Source: an uncultured Verrucomicrobiales bacterium
GTDB taxonomy: Bacteria; Verrucomicrobiota; Verrucomicrobiia; Verrucomicrobiales; Akkermansiaceae
DNA length: 40,598 bases
Direction of reading: 5' to 3'
Assembly: GCA_937905985.1 (NCBI GenBank)
Contig: CALCWC010000145.1
Span: 1 to 40,598, forward strand
Part shown: positions 1 through 6,867 of the stretch, one piece after another
How positions within the stretch are numbered: the stretch's first letter is position 1
Layout: each line of letters starts with the position of its first letter
The notes under the pieces: generated by a model
Databases searched by the model: none
Seen by the model: the letters and a program-made list of their open reading frames with translations, nothing else
What the model was told of the DNA's origin: nothing
Program-made: the position numbers and the translations under genes

Positions 1-108
1 AATTCCCGATTCTCAGTTCGAGAATTCCCGATTCTCAGTTCGAGAATTCCCGATTCTCAGTTCGAGAATTCCCGATTTTCAGTTCGAGAATTCCCGATTT
101 TCAGTTCG
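1..108. repeat. 22-bp tandem repeat of alternating inverted half-sites
   Basis: About 4.9 copies of a 22-bp unit start at the window edge, so the array probably continues to the left. Each unit has two complementary 6-mers, GAGAAT and ATTCTC, separated alternately by TCCCG and AGTTC, so every half-site can pair with either neighbour. The last two copies read ATTTTC, which keeps a G-T pair. No variable spacers are present, so this is not CRISPR. Function unknown; it could be a transcript-end structure or a slippage repeat. Confidence 0.95.
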
Positions 109-180
109 TAAAACATTTACTTGCAATATAAATGTAGATATATTGTGTAATTTTGCATTGAAGCCATATGCCTGTGAAGT
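109..180. other. AT-rich spacer downstream of menA
   Basis: Visibly AT-rich compared with all the flanking genes. It contains a 7-bp inverted repeat, ACATTTA (113-119) and TAAATGT (129-135), just after the tandem array. On the minus strand this is the 3' region of the menA operon, so the hairpin may take part in transcript ending, but it lacks a clean U tract. No gene is seen. Confidence 0.5.
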
Positions 181-1089
181 TTACATGCTCAGGGCGAGCA
201 GGAAGAGCATGGCGTGGAGGGAAGCCAGGCCGAGCATGACGTTCATGCTTTTGTCGGCAGGGGTGGTGTGAAGCTTGAGCAGGATGACGCCGCCCACGAT
301 GATGGCGGCGAGCCAGCAGATGTTCCAATGGAAGCCGGGCAGGAACATGCCGGTCCAGCGGATGGTGGCGTAGGGAAGGATAAGGAAGGCGAACGCGAGG
401 CCGCGGGCGCGGCTGTCGCCCAGGCGCACGGCAAGGGTTCGCTTGCCGGTGGAGGCGTCCTCCACGCGGTCGCGTATGTTGTTGACCTCGATGAGCAGGC
501 AGGAGAGGATGCCGCACTGTACGCCGACGATAAAGGCGCAGCGGTAGACGGGTGCCCATTCCGGAATCCATCCGATTTGCACGAAGACGGTGCCGGCCAC
601 GGCGATGAGGCCGAAGAACAGCAGCACGCAGAGCTCGCCAAGCCCATGGTAGGAAAGCGGATACGGCCCGCCCGTGTAGCAGTAGGAGGCAGCCATGCAG
701 GGCAGGCCGATGGCGATGACGGCCGGCCCCTGCTGGTAGATGAGCGGGATGGCGAACCCCGCCGCCGCCGCCAGGAAGCACGCGCCGATAAGCAGGACCG
801 TGCGCGGTGAGAAATCCCCGCTGGCTGTGATGCGGCGCGGGCCCTGCCGCTTCTCGGTGTCGGCGTGCTTGAGGGTGTCGATGGCGTCGTTGAAGATATT
901 GCTGGCAATCTGGAGGCACATGCAGCTGAGCGCGGTGAAGATGGCGAGCGTCCAATCGAGCGCGATGCCCAGCGAGGGCATGTAGTGTTCAAACTTCCAG
1001 ACGATGAGGCAGCCGGCCCACACCGCCACCAACCCTGCGGGCAGGGTCTTGGGGCGTGCGGCCAGGAAGATGGATGTCAACTTGTTCAT
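181..1089 (-). CDS. menA: 1,4-dihydroxy-2-naphthoate polyprenyltransferase (MenA, UbiA family)
   Basis: Integral membrane prenyltransferase that attaches the polyprenyl chain to 1,4-dihydroxy-2-naphthoate in menaquinone synthesis. The 302-residue product is strongly hydrophobic with about eight or nine membrane spans. It carries both Asp-rich UbiA motifs: NDAID near residue 67, followed by RQGPRR typical of MenA, and NNIRD near residue 204. The length is normal for MenA. It is the last gene of a minus-strand operon after pyrC and a DUF3820 gene, 16 nt downstream of the latter. Its ATG has no Shine-Dalgarno; the gap is a pyrimidine tract (TTTTCCCCTTTCATCC). UbiA (4-hydroxybenzoate) is the alternative, but the sequence style is MenA. 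Confidence 0.9.
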   Translation of the reverse strand: MNKLTSIFLAARPKTLPAGLVAVWAGCLIVWKFEHYMPSLGIALDWTLAIFTALSCMCLQIASNIFNDAIDTLKHADTEKRQGPRRITASGDFSPRTVLLIGACFLAAAAGFAIPLIYQQGPAVIAIGLPCMAASYCYTGGPYPLSYHGLGELCVLLFFGLIAVAGTVFVQIGWIPEWAPVYRCAFIVGVQCGILSCLLIEVNNIRDRVEDASTGKRTLAVRLGDSRARGLAFAFLILPYATIRWTGMFLPGFHWNICWLAAIIVGGVILLKLHTTPADKSMNVMLGLASLHAMLFLLALSM

Positions 1090-1105
1090 GGATGAAAGGG
1101 GAAAA

Positions 1106-1399
1106 TCATTTGCGGGGGAACTTGCGGCGCCCGCCGTTTGCAGCGCGGAAAGGCTCGAACAAACTGTCCAGCCCGCTGTTCTTGATGAGCAGGGTCTGCT
1201 CCATCAGCTTGCCGAGCTTGCCCTTGGGCCAGCCGTGCTGCCAGAACCAGTCCAGGTACTCCGTGGGCAGGTCCATGAGCGGGCAGCCCTGGGGCGGATA
1301 TTTCTTGGGGCCGTACATGCCGTAGGGCATGTGCATGGCGGCAATCTCCGCCAGCAGGGCGCGAAGATCATCGGCACTCGGTATGGGCGCAGGCTCCAT
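1106..1399 (-). CDS. DUF3820 family small protein
   Basis: A 97-residue soluble protein. The central part (MPYGMYGPKKYPPQG, then DLPTEYLDWFWQHGWPKGKLGKLM, here broken at the methionine, and IKNSGL) matches the DUF3820 pattern of 'MPFGKYKG..L.DLP..YL.WF...G.PkGkLG', a family sometimes labelled putative quorum-sensing-regulated virulence factor. Its biochemical role is unknown. It begins 3 nt after the pyrC stop codon, so it is translated from the same mRNA, with no Shine-Dalgarno. The C-terminal tail is basic (GGRRKFPRK). The family assignment is from recognised motif order; I infer no function. Confidence 0.8.
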   Translation of the reverse strand: MEPAPIPSADDLRALLAEIAAMHMPYGMYGPKKYPPQGCPLMDLPTEYLDWFWQHGWPKGKLGKLMEQTLLIKNSGLDSLFEPFRAANGGRRKFPRK

Positions 1400-1402
1400 G
1401 GT

Positions 1403-2407
1403 TCACTTCACGCTCCAGCCGATTTCCTGACCGGCGTACATGGGCACCACGGTCTCGCCGTACCCCTTGTAGGCGGCGGGTACGCGCATGGGCGCATCGT
1501 GTAGCGTCACTTTCTTGCCCACGGGTTTCAGCCCGTAGATGCGGCACGCGTTGCCGGAGACGAAGCCCTGCAGCTTGTCCTGCGCGCCGTGGGCGGCAAA
1601 CAGCTCCGCCAGCTTGGGCAGGGCCAGGGGCGCGGTGAACACGCCCGCCGCGCAGCCGCAGGATTCCTTCTTGTGGCGCGGGTGAGGCGCGGAATCGCTG
1701 CCGAACATGATGCGCCCGTGCCCGCCCAGAACGGCGGAGAGCAGGGCCTCGCGGTCCTCCGGGCGCTTGGCGATGGGCTTGCAGAACAAATGGGGCTTCA
1801 GCATGCCGCCCGCCACATCGTCCAGCGTGATGAGCAGGTGCTGCAGCGTCACGGTGGCGCAGAGGTTGGGGAAATCATCGAGCAGGCGCACGGCGGCGGC
1901 GGTGGTGATGTGTTCCATGCTGATGGTGAGCTTGGGGAAGCGCGTGGCCAAATCGCGGTACACGGCCAGGAACTCCTGCTCGCGGTCCATCACGAACCCG
2001 TGGCTTTCCCCGTGCACCAGCAGGGGGATGCCCATTTCCTCCATGAGGTGCAGCGTGCGGTCGGCATCCCTGAGGTTGGACACGCCGCCCTCGCTGTTGG
2101 TGGTGATTCCGGCGGGATAGAGCTTGAAGCCGAAGAAGCCCGGCGTGGCCTTGGCCGCCGCCAGCGCGGCCTCGTCCAGCGCTGTGAAGAACAGGGTCAT
2201 GTAGGGCGTGAAGGGGGCCCCCTCCAGCGCCGCTTGCACACGCTCCGCGTATGCCGTCATCATCTGCGGCGTGGTCACCGGCGGCACCAGGTTCGGCATC
2301 ACCACCGCCCCCGCAAACGCAGCCGACAGCGGCGCCGTGAGCCGCAGCATCTCGCCGTCGCGCAGGTGCAAATGCATGTCCAGCGGGCTTTCAAGCGTTA
2401 TCTCCAT
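1403..2407 (-). CDS. pyrC: Dihydroorotase (PyrC, class II type)
   Basis: Zinc enzyme of de novo pyrimidine synthesis that interconverts carbamoyl-aspartate and dihydroorotate. The 334-residue length matches the short PyrC class of enterobacteria. Metal ligands are visible: H12 and H14 in DMHLHLRDG, the carboxylated lysine K95 in GFKLYPAG, H132 in VHGESHG, H166 in MEHITT and the catalytic Asp in GSDSAPH. First gene of the pyrC-DUF3820-menA operon. The start is fixed by a promoter whose -10 hexamer lies exactly 6 nt upstream of the ATG, predicting a leaderless mRNA. Confidence 0.95.
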   Translation of the reverse strand: MEITLESPLDMHLHLRDGEMLRLTAPLSAAFAGAVVMPNLVPPVTTPQMMTAYAERVQAALEGAPFTPYMTLFFTALDEAALAAAKATPGFFGFKLYPAGITTNSEGGVSNLRDADRTLHLMEEMGIPLLVHGESHGFVMDREQEFLAVYRDLATRFPKLTISMEHITTAAAVRLLDDFPNLCATVTLQHLLITLDDVAGGMLKPHLFCKPIAKRPEDREALLSAVLGGHGRIMFGSDSAPHPRHKKESCGCAAGVFTAPLALPKLAELFAAHGAQDKLQGFVSGNACRIYGLKPVGKKVTLHDAPMRVPAAYKGYGETVVPMYAGQEIGWSVK

Positions 2408-2413
2408 GCCGCC

Positions 2414-2442
2414 ATTCTACCATGGCTGAGCCCGTGTTTCAA
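2414..2442 (-). promoter_or_regulatory. Leaderless promoter of pyrC operon
   Basis: On the minus strand, TTGAAA (2442-2437), a 17-nt spacer, then TAGAAT (2419-2414). Six nt later comes the pyrC ATG, so the expected start of transcription falls on or next to the start codon. Confidence 0.8.
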
Positions 2443-2465
2443 GCGCATGTTGACCCAGAATGGGT

Positions 2466-2494
2466 TTGCCAAATTCGCGGAATTCTGTTAGGGT
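2466..2494 (+). promoter_or_regulatory. Promoter of the polysaccharide deacetylase gene
   Basis: TTGCCA (2466-2471), 17-nt spacer, TAGGGT (2489-2494). It is divergent from and close to the pyrC promoter. The -10 ends 10 nt before the ATG at 2505, giving a leader of only a few bases, which supports that start over the upstream in-frame ATG at 2460. Confidence 0.65.
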
Positions 2495-2504
2495 ATGGGC
2501 AACG

Positions 2505-3551
2505 ATGAAAGCTTTGCATACCTACCGCGCCCTTGCGTTTGCGGCCGCCGTGCTGGCGGTTGTTTCCTGCACCCACCAGGACAAGACGAAAACTCCCGGC
2601 CAGGAGCCGCAGACCACAACCACCGCGCCGGGGCAGCCCTCAACCACCACCCAACCCGGCATGGGAATGACCACGGAACCCGTCACCCGCGCCACGCCTC
2701 CCGGCCGCCGCATCTCGCGCCTGGCCGTGCCCGGCAACTATGTGGCCCTGACCTTCGACGACGGCCCCAGCGCCGCCAACACGCCGCGCGTGCTGGACAT
2801 CCTGCGCAGCCACGGCGCGCACGGCACCTTCTTCGTGGTGGGCGAGAGCGTGAACCGCAACGCCGGAATCCTCTCCCGTGCCGTCTCGGAAGGCAATGAA
2901 ATCGGCGTCCACACCTGGAGCCACATCAAGATGACCGGCAGCAGCGCCGAGCGCATCAGCAGCGAGGTCTCCCGCAGCATCGACGCCATCACCGCCGCCA
3001 CCGGACGCGCCCCGCGCCTCATCCGCCCGCCCTATGGCGCCACCAACGCCTCCATCGTCAACTCCATGTTCGAGAACTACGGGCTCACCTCCGTGCTGTG
3101 GGACGTGGACACGCGCGACTGGCAGCATCCCGGCGTGGATGTGGTGGTGTCCCGCGCCGTGGGCAACGCCCAGTCCGGCTCCATCATCCTGGTGCATGAC
3201 ATTCACGCCTCCACGCTCGCCGCGCTGGAGGGCATTGTGACTGGTCTGCAGGCGCGCGGCTTCAAGCTGGTGACCGTGTCTGAACTGATGGCTTTGGCCA
3301 ACCACGCAGCGTCGGCTCCGGCATCCGCCCCTGCGGCGGCACCCGCACCTGTCCCCGCCCCCGCGCCCGTTGCCGCGGCACCCGCCATCCCGGCTCCTGT
3401 GAACGCACCTGCGAGCCACCTGGTGCCTCGCGTCACCCACGGCTCCGGTAGCGCCACCATCGGCAACGCACCCGCGCCTGTGCAGGCGGCCGTGCAGCCC
3501 GCCTCTCCCGCCGTGAGCGGCGGCGCTTCCGCCATTTCCGGTCAAAACTGA
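2505..3551 (+). CDS. Lipoprotein polysaccharide deacetylase (NodB/CE4 family)
   Basis: Predicted cell-envelope carbohydrate N-deacetylase acting on peptidoglycan or a polymer of N-acetylhexosamine. From the ATG at 2505 (348 aa) the product begins with a type II signal ending AVVSC, so Cys22 is likely lipidated; the in-frame ATG at 2460 would bury this signal. NodB motifs follow in order: LTFDDGPS (metal and catalytic Asp pair), HTWSH (H-x3-H zinc ligands), RPPYGATN and DTRDW, then IILVHD. After the domain there is a tail of about 85 residues very rich in Ala and Pro, typical of a wall-spanning or flexible linker. It precedes cobA-hemD by 12 nt, so transcripts may read through into the haem genes. 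Confidence 0.88.
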   Translation: MKALHTYRALAFAAAVLAVVSCTHQDKTKTPGQEPQTTTTAPGQPSTTTQPGMGMTTEPVTRATPPGRRISRLAVPGNYVALTFDDGPSAANTPRVLDILRSHGAHGTFFVVGESVNRNAGILSRAVSEGNEIGVHTWSHIKMTGSSAERISSEVSRSIDAITAATGRAPRLIRPPYGATNASIVNSMFENYGLTSVLWDVDTRDWQHPGVDVVVSRAVGNAQSGSIILVHDIHASTLAALEGIVTGLQARGFKLVTVSELMALANHAASAPASAPAAAPAPVPAPAPVAAAPAIPAPVNAPASHLVPRVTHGSGSATIGNAPAPVQAAVQPASPAVSGGASAISGQN

Positions 3552-3563
3552 TTTTTCCTTCCC

Positions 3564-5093
3564 ATGCCTGCCAAGAAAATCATCGGCCGCGTGGCCTTGG
3601 TTGGCGCCGGCCCCGGCGACCCCGAACTCATCACCCTCCGCGGACGCAACCTCATTGCGGAGGCCGACTGCCTGGTGTACGACGCCCTCTCCTCTCCTGA
3701 GATGCTCGCCTGGGCCAAGCCTCAGTGCGAGCGCGTATATGTGGGCAAGCGCGCGGGCAAGCACGCCATGCCGCAGGAGGACATCTGCCGCCTGCTCGTG
3801 AAGTGTGCGGGCAAGCATGCGCTCACCGTGCGCCTCAAGGGCGGCGACCCCTACGTGTTCGGACGCGGCGGCGAGGAGGCACAGGCCCTCCATGCAGCCA
3901 AGGTGCCGTTCGAGGTGGTGCCGGGCGTTTCATCCGCCATTGCGGGCCCGGCGTATGCGGGCATCCCCGTCACCCACCGCGACTGCTGCTCCCAGTTCAC
4001 CGTCTTCACCGGCCACAAGGGCGCGGATTCCGACGAGCCGTTGGACATCCCCGGCATTGCGGCGGTGCAGGGCACCAAGGTCATGCTCATGGGCATGGCC
4101 CGCTTGAAGGAGACCCTGGCTGCGCTCGTCAAGGCGGGACAGTCCGCCGATACCCCGGCCGCCGCCATCCAATGGGCCGCCACGGGGCGCCAGCGCAGCG
4201 TTTCCGCCACCGTCGGCACCCTGGCCGCCGCCGTAGACAAGGCCGGCATCTCATCTCCCGCCGTCGTGGTCATCGGGGAGGTCGTCTCCCTCGCACCGCA
4301 GCTGGATTGGCGCGGCCGCCTGCCGCTGGTGGGCAAGCGCATCGTCATCACCCGCACGCGGGAGCAGGCCAGCGCGCTTTCCGCGCAGCTCCGCGGTCTC
4401 GGCGCAGATATTTTGGAGCTGCCCACCATCCGCATCACCGATCCCACCAACCGGCAGGATTTCGCGGAGGCGGTGGTGGACGCCCCGCACTATGACTGGC
4501 TCATCTTCTCCAGCCCGAACGGCGTGCAGCGCTTCTTCCGCGCGTTTTTCGCCGTGTACGAGGATATCCGCGAAATCGGCGGCGCGCGCATCGCGGCGGT
4601 CGGCCCCGGCACCGCGGCGGAGCTTCGCAAGGTCGGCCTCATGGTGGACGTGATGCCCAAGAAGGCCGTGGCGGAGGAGCTCATTGCGGAGTTCGACCGC
4701 AAGGCCGACGACTTCGGCGGCGTGGCCAACTCCACCATGCTTTGGGTGCATTCCGAGCAGGGGCGCGACCTCATCTACAAGGAGCTTATGAAGCGCCAGG
4801 CTATTGTGGACGAGTGCTGCGCCTACAACACCGTGCCGGAGACGGAAGACCCCACCGGCGCACGAGAACGCCTGGCATCGGAGGGTGCGGACATCATCAC
4901 CTTCACCAGCTCCAGCACCGTGCACCACTTCATGGCCCTCAACCTCCCGCTGCCCAAGGAGTGCCGCATCGTCAGCATCGGCCCCGTCACCACCGCCACC
5001 CTCGCGGAGTACGGCCTCAAGCCGCATGCGGAGGCCGCTGAACACGACATCCCCAGCCTGGTGCAGGCCATCCTCTCCTTGTCCAAGGCATGA
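3564..5093 (+). CDS. Fused uroporphyrinogen-III C-methyltransferase / uroporphyrinogen-III synthase (CobA-HemD)
   Basis: Bifunctional tetrapyrrole enzyme of 509 residues. The N-terminal half (about 8-250) is a SAM-dependent SUMT of the CobA/CysG-C type: VALVGAGPGDPELITLRG, VYVGKRAGKH, RLKGGDPYVFGRGGEE and VVPGVSSA are the usual family blocks; it makes precorrin-2. The C-terminal half (about 258-505) is HemD-like, with GKRIVITRTREQA, WLIFSSPNGVQRFF and ITFTSSSTVHHF. The fusion lets one protein form uroporphyrinogen III and divert part of it to sirohaem or cobalamin. Start: ATG after a pyrimidine-rich 12-nt gap following the upstream stop, without Shine-Dalgarno. It overlaps hemA by 4 nt (ATGA), which indicates translational coupling. 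Confidence 0.93.
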   Translation: MPAKKIIGRVALVGAGPGDPELITLRGRNLIAEADCLVYDALSSPEMLAWAKPQCERVYVGKRAGKHAMPQEDICRLLVKCAGKHALTVRLKGGDPYVFGRGGEEAQALHAAKVPFEVVPGVSSAIAGPAYAGIPVTHRDCCSQFTVFTGHKGADSDEPLDIPGIAAVQGTKVMLMGMARLKETLAALVKAGQSADTPAAAIQWAATGRQRSVSATVGTLAAAVDKAGISSPAVVVIGEVVSLAPQLDWRGRLPLVGKRIVITRTREQASALSAQLRGLGADILELPTIRITDPTNRQDFAEAVVDAPHYDWLIFSSPNGVQRFFRAFFAVYEDIREIGGARIAAVGPGTAAELRKVGLMVDVMPKKAVAEELIAEFDRKADDFGGVANSTMLWVHSEQGRDLIYKELMKRQAIVDECCAYNTVPETEDPTGARERLASEGADIITFTSSSTVHHFMALNLPLPKECRIVSIGPVTTATLAEYGLKPHAEAAEHDIPSLVQAILSLSKA

Positions 5094-6145
5094 CCGCCCC
5101 CACCCCAGCGCCGCACATGCTCTGCCTGGGCGTGAATTTCCGCACGGCTCCCGTATCCGTGCGTGAGCGCTTTGCCGTGCTCAAGGGAAGGCTGGAGGAT
5201 GCCAACCGCGCGCTGCATGCCCTCCCCGCCGTGCAGGAATGCGTGCTGCTCTCCACCTGCAACCGTACAGAAATCTACCTGTGGAGCCCGGAGCCGCAGG
5301 AAGCCGCGCGCGCCGTGCTGTCCCACCTGTTGGGCGAGGATGCCGCCGTCGCGGACTGCTTCTACTCCCACGCGGACGCCGCTGCCCTGCAGCACCTCGC
5401 CACCGTGGCCGCGGGCATGGATTCCATGGTGCTGGGAGAGACGGAAATCTTCGGCCAGTTGAAGGATGCCTACCGCGCCGCGCAGGCGGCCGGAACCACC
5501 GCCTCCTTCGCCAACCGCACCTTCCAGCACATCTTCACTGTCGGCAAGAGGGTGCGCTCCTCCACGCGCATCACCTCCGGCCCCACCTCCGTGGGTGCAG
5601 CCGCCGTGCAGATGGCGCGCGAAATCCTTGGCAACCTCACCGGCAGCCGCGTCCTCATCGTCGGTGCGGGTGAGGTTGCACGCTCTACCGCCAAGAGCCT
5701 TGCTTCCCGCGGCGCTGAGCACATCTTCGTTGCCAACCGCTCCTACGACCGCGCCGTCGCCCTCGCAGAGCAGGTCGGCGGCTCCGTCATTCGCTTCGCC
5801 GACTGGATTCCGTATCTGGAGAATATCGACATCGTCATCGTCTCCACCGCCTCTCCCGCCTACGTGGTGTCGCCCACGCTGCTGGAGGGCGTGCAGCCGC
5901 GGCGCCAGCGCCCGCTTTTCCTCATCGACCTCTCCGTGCCGCGCAACGTGGATCCCGCGTGCGCGCTGGTGCCGGATGTCCATGTGTACGACATGGACGC
6001 CATGCAGGCCATGGCGGAGGAATCCCTGCAGGGCCGCGCAAGAGAGCTCGCCCACGGCACGGATATCATCCGCCAATGGGTGCAAGAGGAGGGACCCTCC
6101 CTCCTTGCCCCGAATTTCCGCACTTCTGAAAATGTTGAAAAATGA
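5090..6145 (+). CDS. hemA: Glutamyl-tRNA reductase, short form (HemA)
   Basis: First enzyme of the C5 route to 5-aminolevulinate: NADPH-dependent reduction of glutamyl-tRNA to glutamate-1-semialdehyde. The catalytic cysteine is in LLSTCNRTEIYL (Cys near residue 56), followed by the signature HLATVAAGMDSMVLGE and then GQLKDAYR. The nucleotide-binding part contains VLIVGAGEVARSTAKSL. At 351 residues it is about 60-70 shorter than typical HemA (about 410-430): it stops just after VYDMDAMQAMAEES, where the C-terminal dimerisation helices normally begin. I see no frameshift, and the following 96 nt hold no continuation. Overlaps cobA-hemD by 4 nt. Confidence 0.92.
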   Translation: MTAPTPAPHMLCLGVNFRTAPVSVRERFAVLKGRLEDANRALHALPAVQECVLLSTCNRTEIYLWSPEPQEAARAVLSHLLGEDAAVADCFYSHADAAALQHLATVAAGMDSMVLGETEIFGQLKDAYRAAQAAGTTASFANRTFQHIFTVGKRVRSSTRITSGPTSVGAAAVQMAREILGNLTGSRVLIVGAGEVARSTAKSLASRGAEHIFVANRSYDRAVALAEQVGGSVIRFADWIPYLENIDIVIVSTASPAYVVSPTLLEGVQPRRQRPLFLIDLSVPRNVDPACALVPDVHVYDMDAMQAMAEESLQGRARELAHGTDIIRQWVQEEGPSLLAPNFRTSENVEK

Positions 6146-6241
6146 GTGCTTTGTAACTAAAATAAAAAAAGTTGTGGACAGATTGAACAAATAATTGTTA
6201 GGATGTGTCTACACTCCATAAGCAAAGCTTGAAGGGCACTT

Positions 6242-6787
6242 ATGAACGATAACAAGTCAGACATATCAGAGGAGACCTTGGTTGCCATGTTGGCAACGAT
6301 GCGTGTGAAAGCCACGCCGGAGGCTGATTTCGAGGAACGCTTCCTCTACAACTTCCATGAGAGGGTCACCCAGGAGATTGTCTGCACACCCGCCCACCGC
6401 CGCGCACTGGACCACATCCTTCAAGCACTCCAGAACTTCGGCATGGGCAAGATCGCGTTCGGCACATCCGCCCTCGGCGTTGGTGCCCTTGCCCTTGGTT
6501 TCTTCTCCTTCCCGGATACTCAGGAGAACGGCATTGCCTCCACTCACAAGCATAACCGTTTTGAAACCAGCCTCGCCTCCCTTGCCCCCTCCCTCCGCTC
6601 CGACATGGATTCCTGCACATGCGTCCGCGTCTTGAGCGCTCCCAAGCAGAGCGCAGCGGATGACGAGTTCATGGCCCAGGGCGGCCCCGAGGAGTCCAAC
6701 GGCTTCACCAGCAGCATGAACAAGGGCTGGACAGCCGATTTCGAGACACCCGGCACCACCGCCGCCCAAGGCGTGTTCGCCTACTGA
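6242..6787 (+). CDS. Unrecognised protein with one membrane segment
   Basis: A 181-residue product I do not recognise. The first 65 residues are charged and helical (ATPEADFEERFLYNFHERVTQ). One hydrophobic segment follows at about 71-90 (IAFGTSALGVGALALGFFSF), and then a Ser/Thr/Gly-rich region of about 90 residues with two cysteines (CTC). The layout, a short cytoplasmic helical domain, one TM and an exported low-complexity tail, resembles membrane-anchored regulators such as anti-sigma factors, but no sigma factor gene adjoins it, so this is only an analogy. A possible promoter (TGGACA at 6175-6180, 18 nt, TAGGAT at 6199-6204) precedes it. A strong terminator hairpin follows. Confidence 0.75.
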   Translation: MNDNKSDISEETLVAMLATMRVKATPEADFEERFLYNFHERVTQEIVCTPAHRRALDHILQALQNFGMGKIAFGTSALGVGALALGFFSFPDTQENGIASTHKHNRFETSLASLAPSLRSDMDSCTCVRVLSAPKQSAADDEFMAQGGPEESNGFTSSMNKGWTADFETPGTTAAQGVFAY

Positions 6788-6828
6788 TTTTTCATATCAT
6801 GTTGTTTGTTGTAGTTTGATTGTTCCAG

Positions 6829-6858
6829 AACGCGCAGCTCCGAGAGGGGCTGCGCGTT
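6829..6858 (+). terminator. Terminator hairpin between the convergent genes 6242 and hrpA
   Basis: Perfect 10-bp stem, AACGCGCAGC (6829-6838) with GCTGCGCGTT (6849-6858), and a 10-nt loop. The plus-strand side is followed by TCT, giving a short U-rich end. hrpA ends only 10 nt away on the other strand, so the hairpin may serve both genes, although its minus-strand side lacks a U tract. Confidence 0.75.
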
Positions 6859-6867
6859 TCTAGTTGA

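Noticed and set aside
1..108. CRISPR array
   Set aside because: 22-bp units are directly joined without spacers.
2460..2504. Start of the polysaccharide deacetylase at the upstream ATG
   Set aside because: It would place 15 residues before the lipoprotein signal and overlaps the promoter.
6165..6210. DnaA box or replication origin near TTGTGGACA
   Set aside because: Only one poor match, with no cluster and no origin-type genes nearby.
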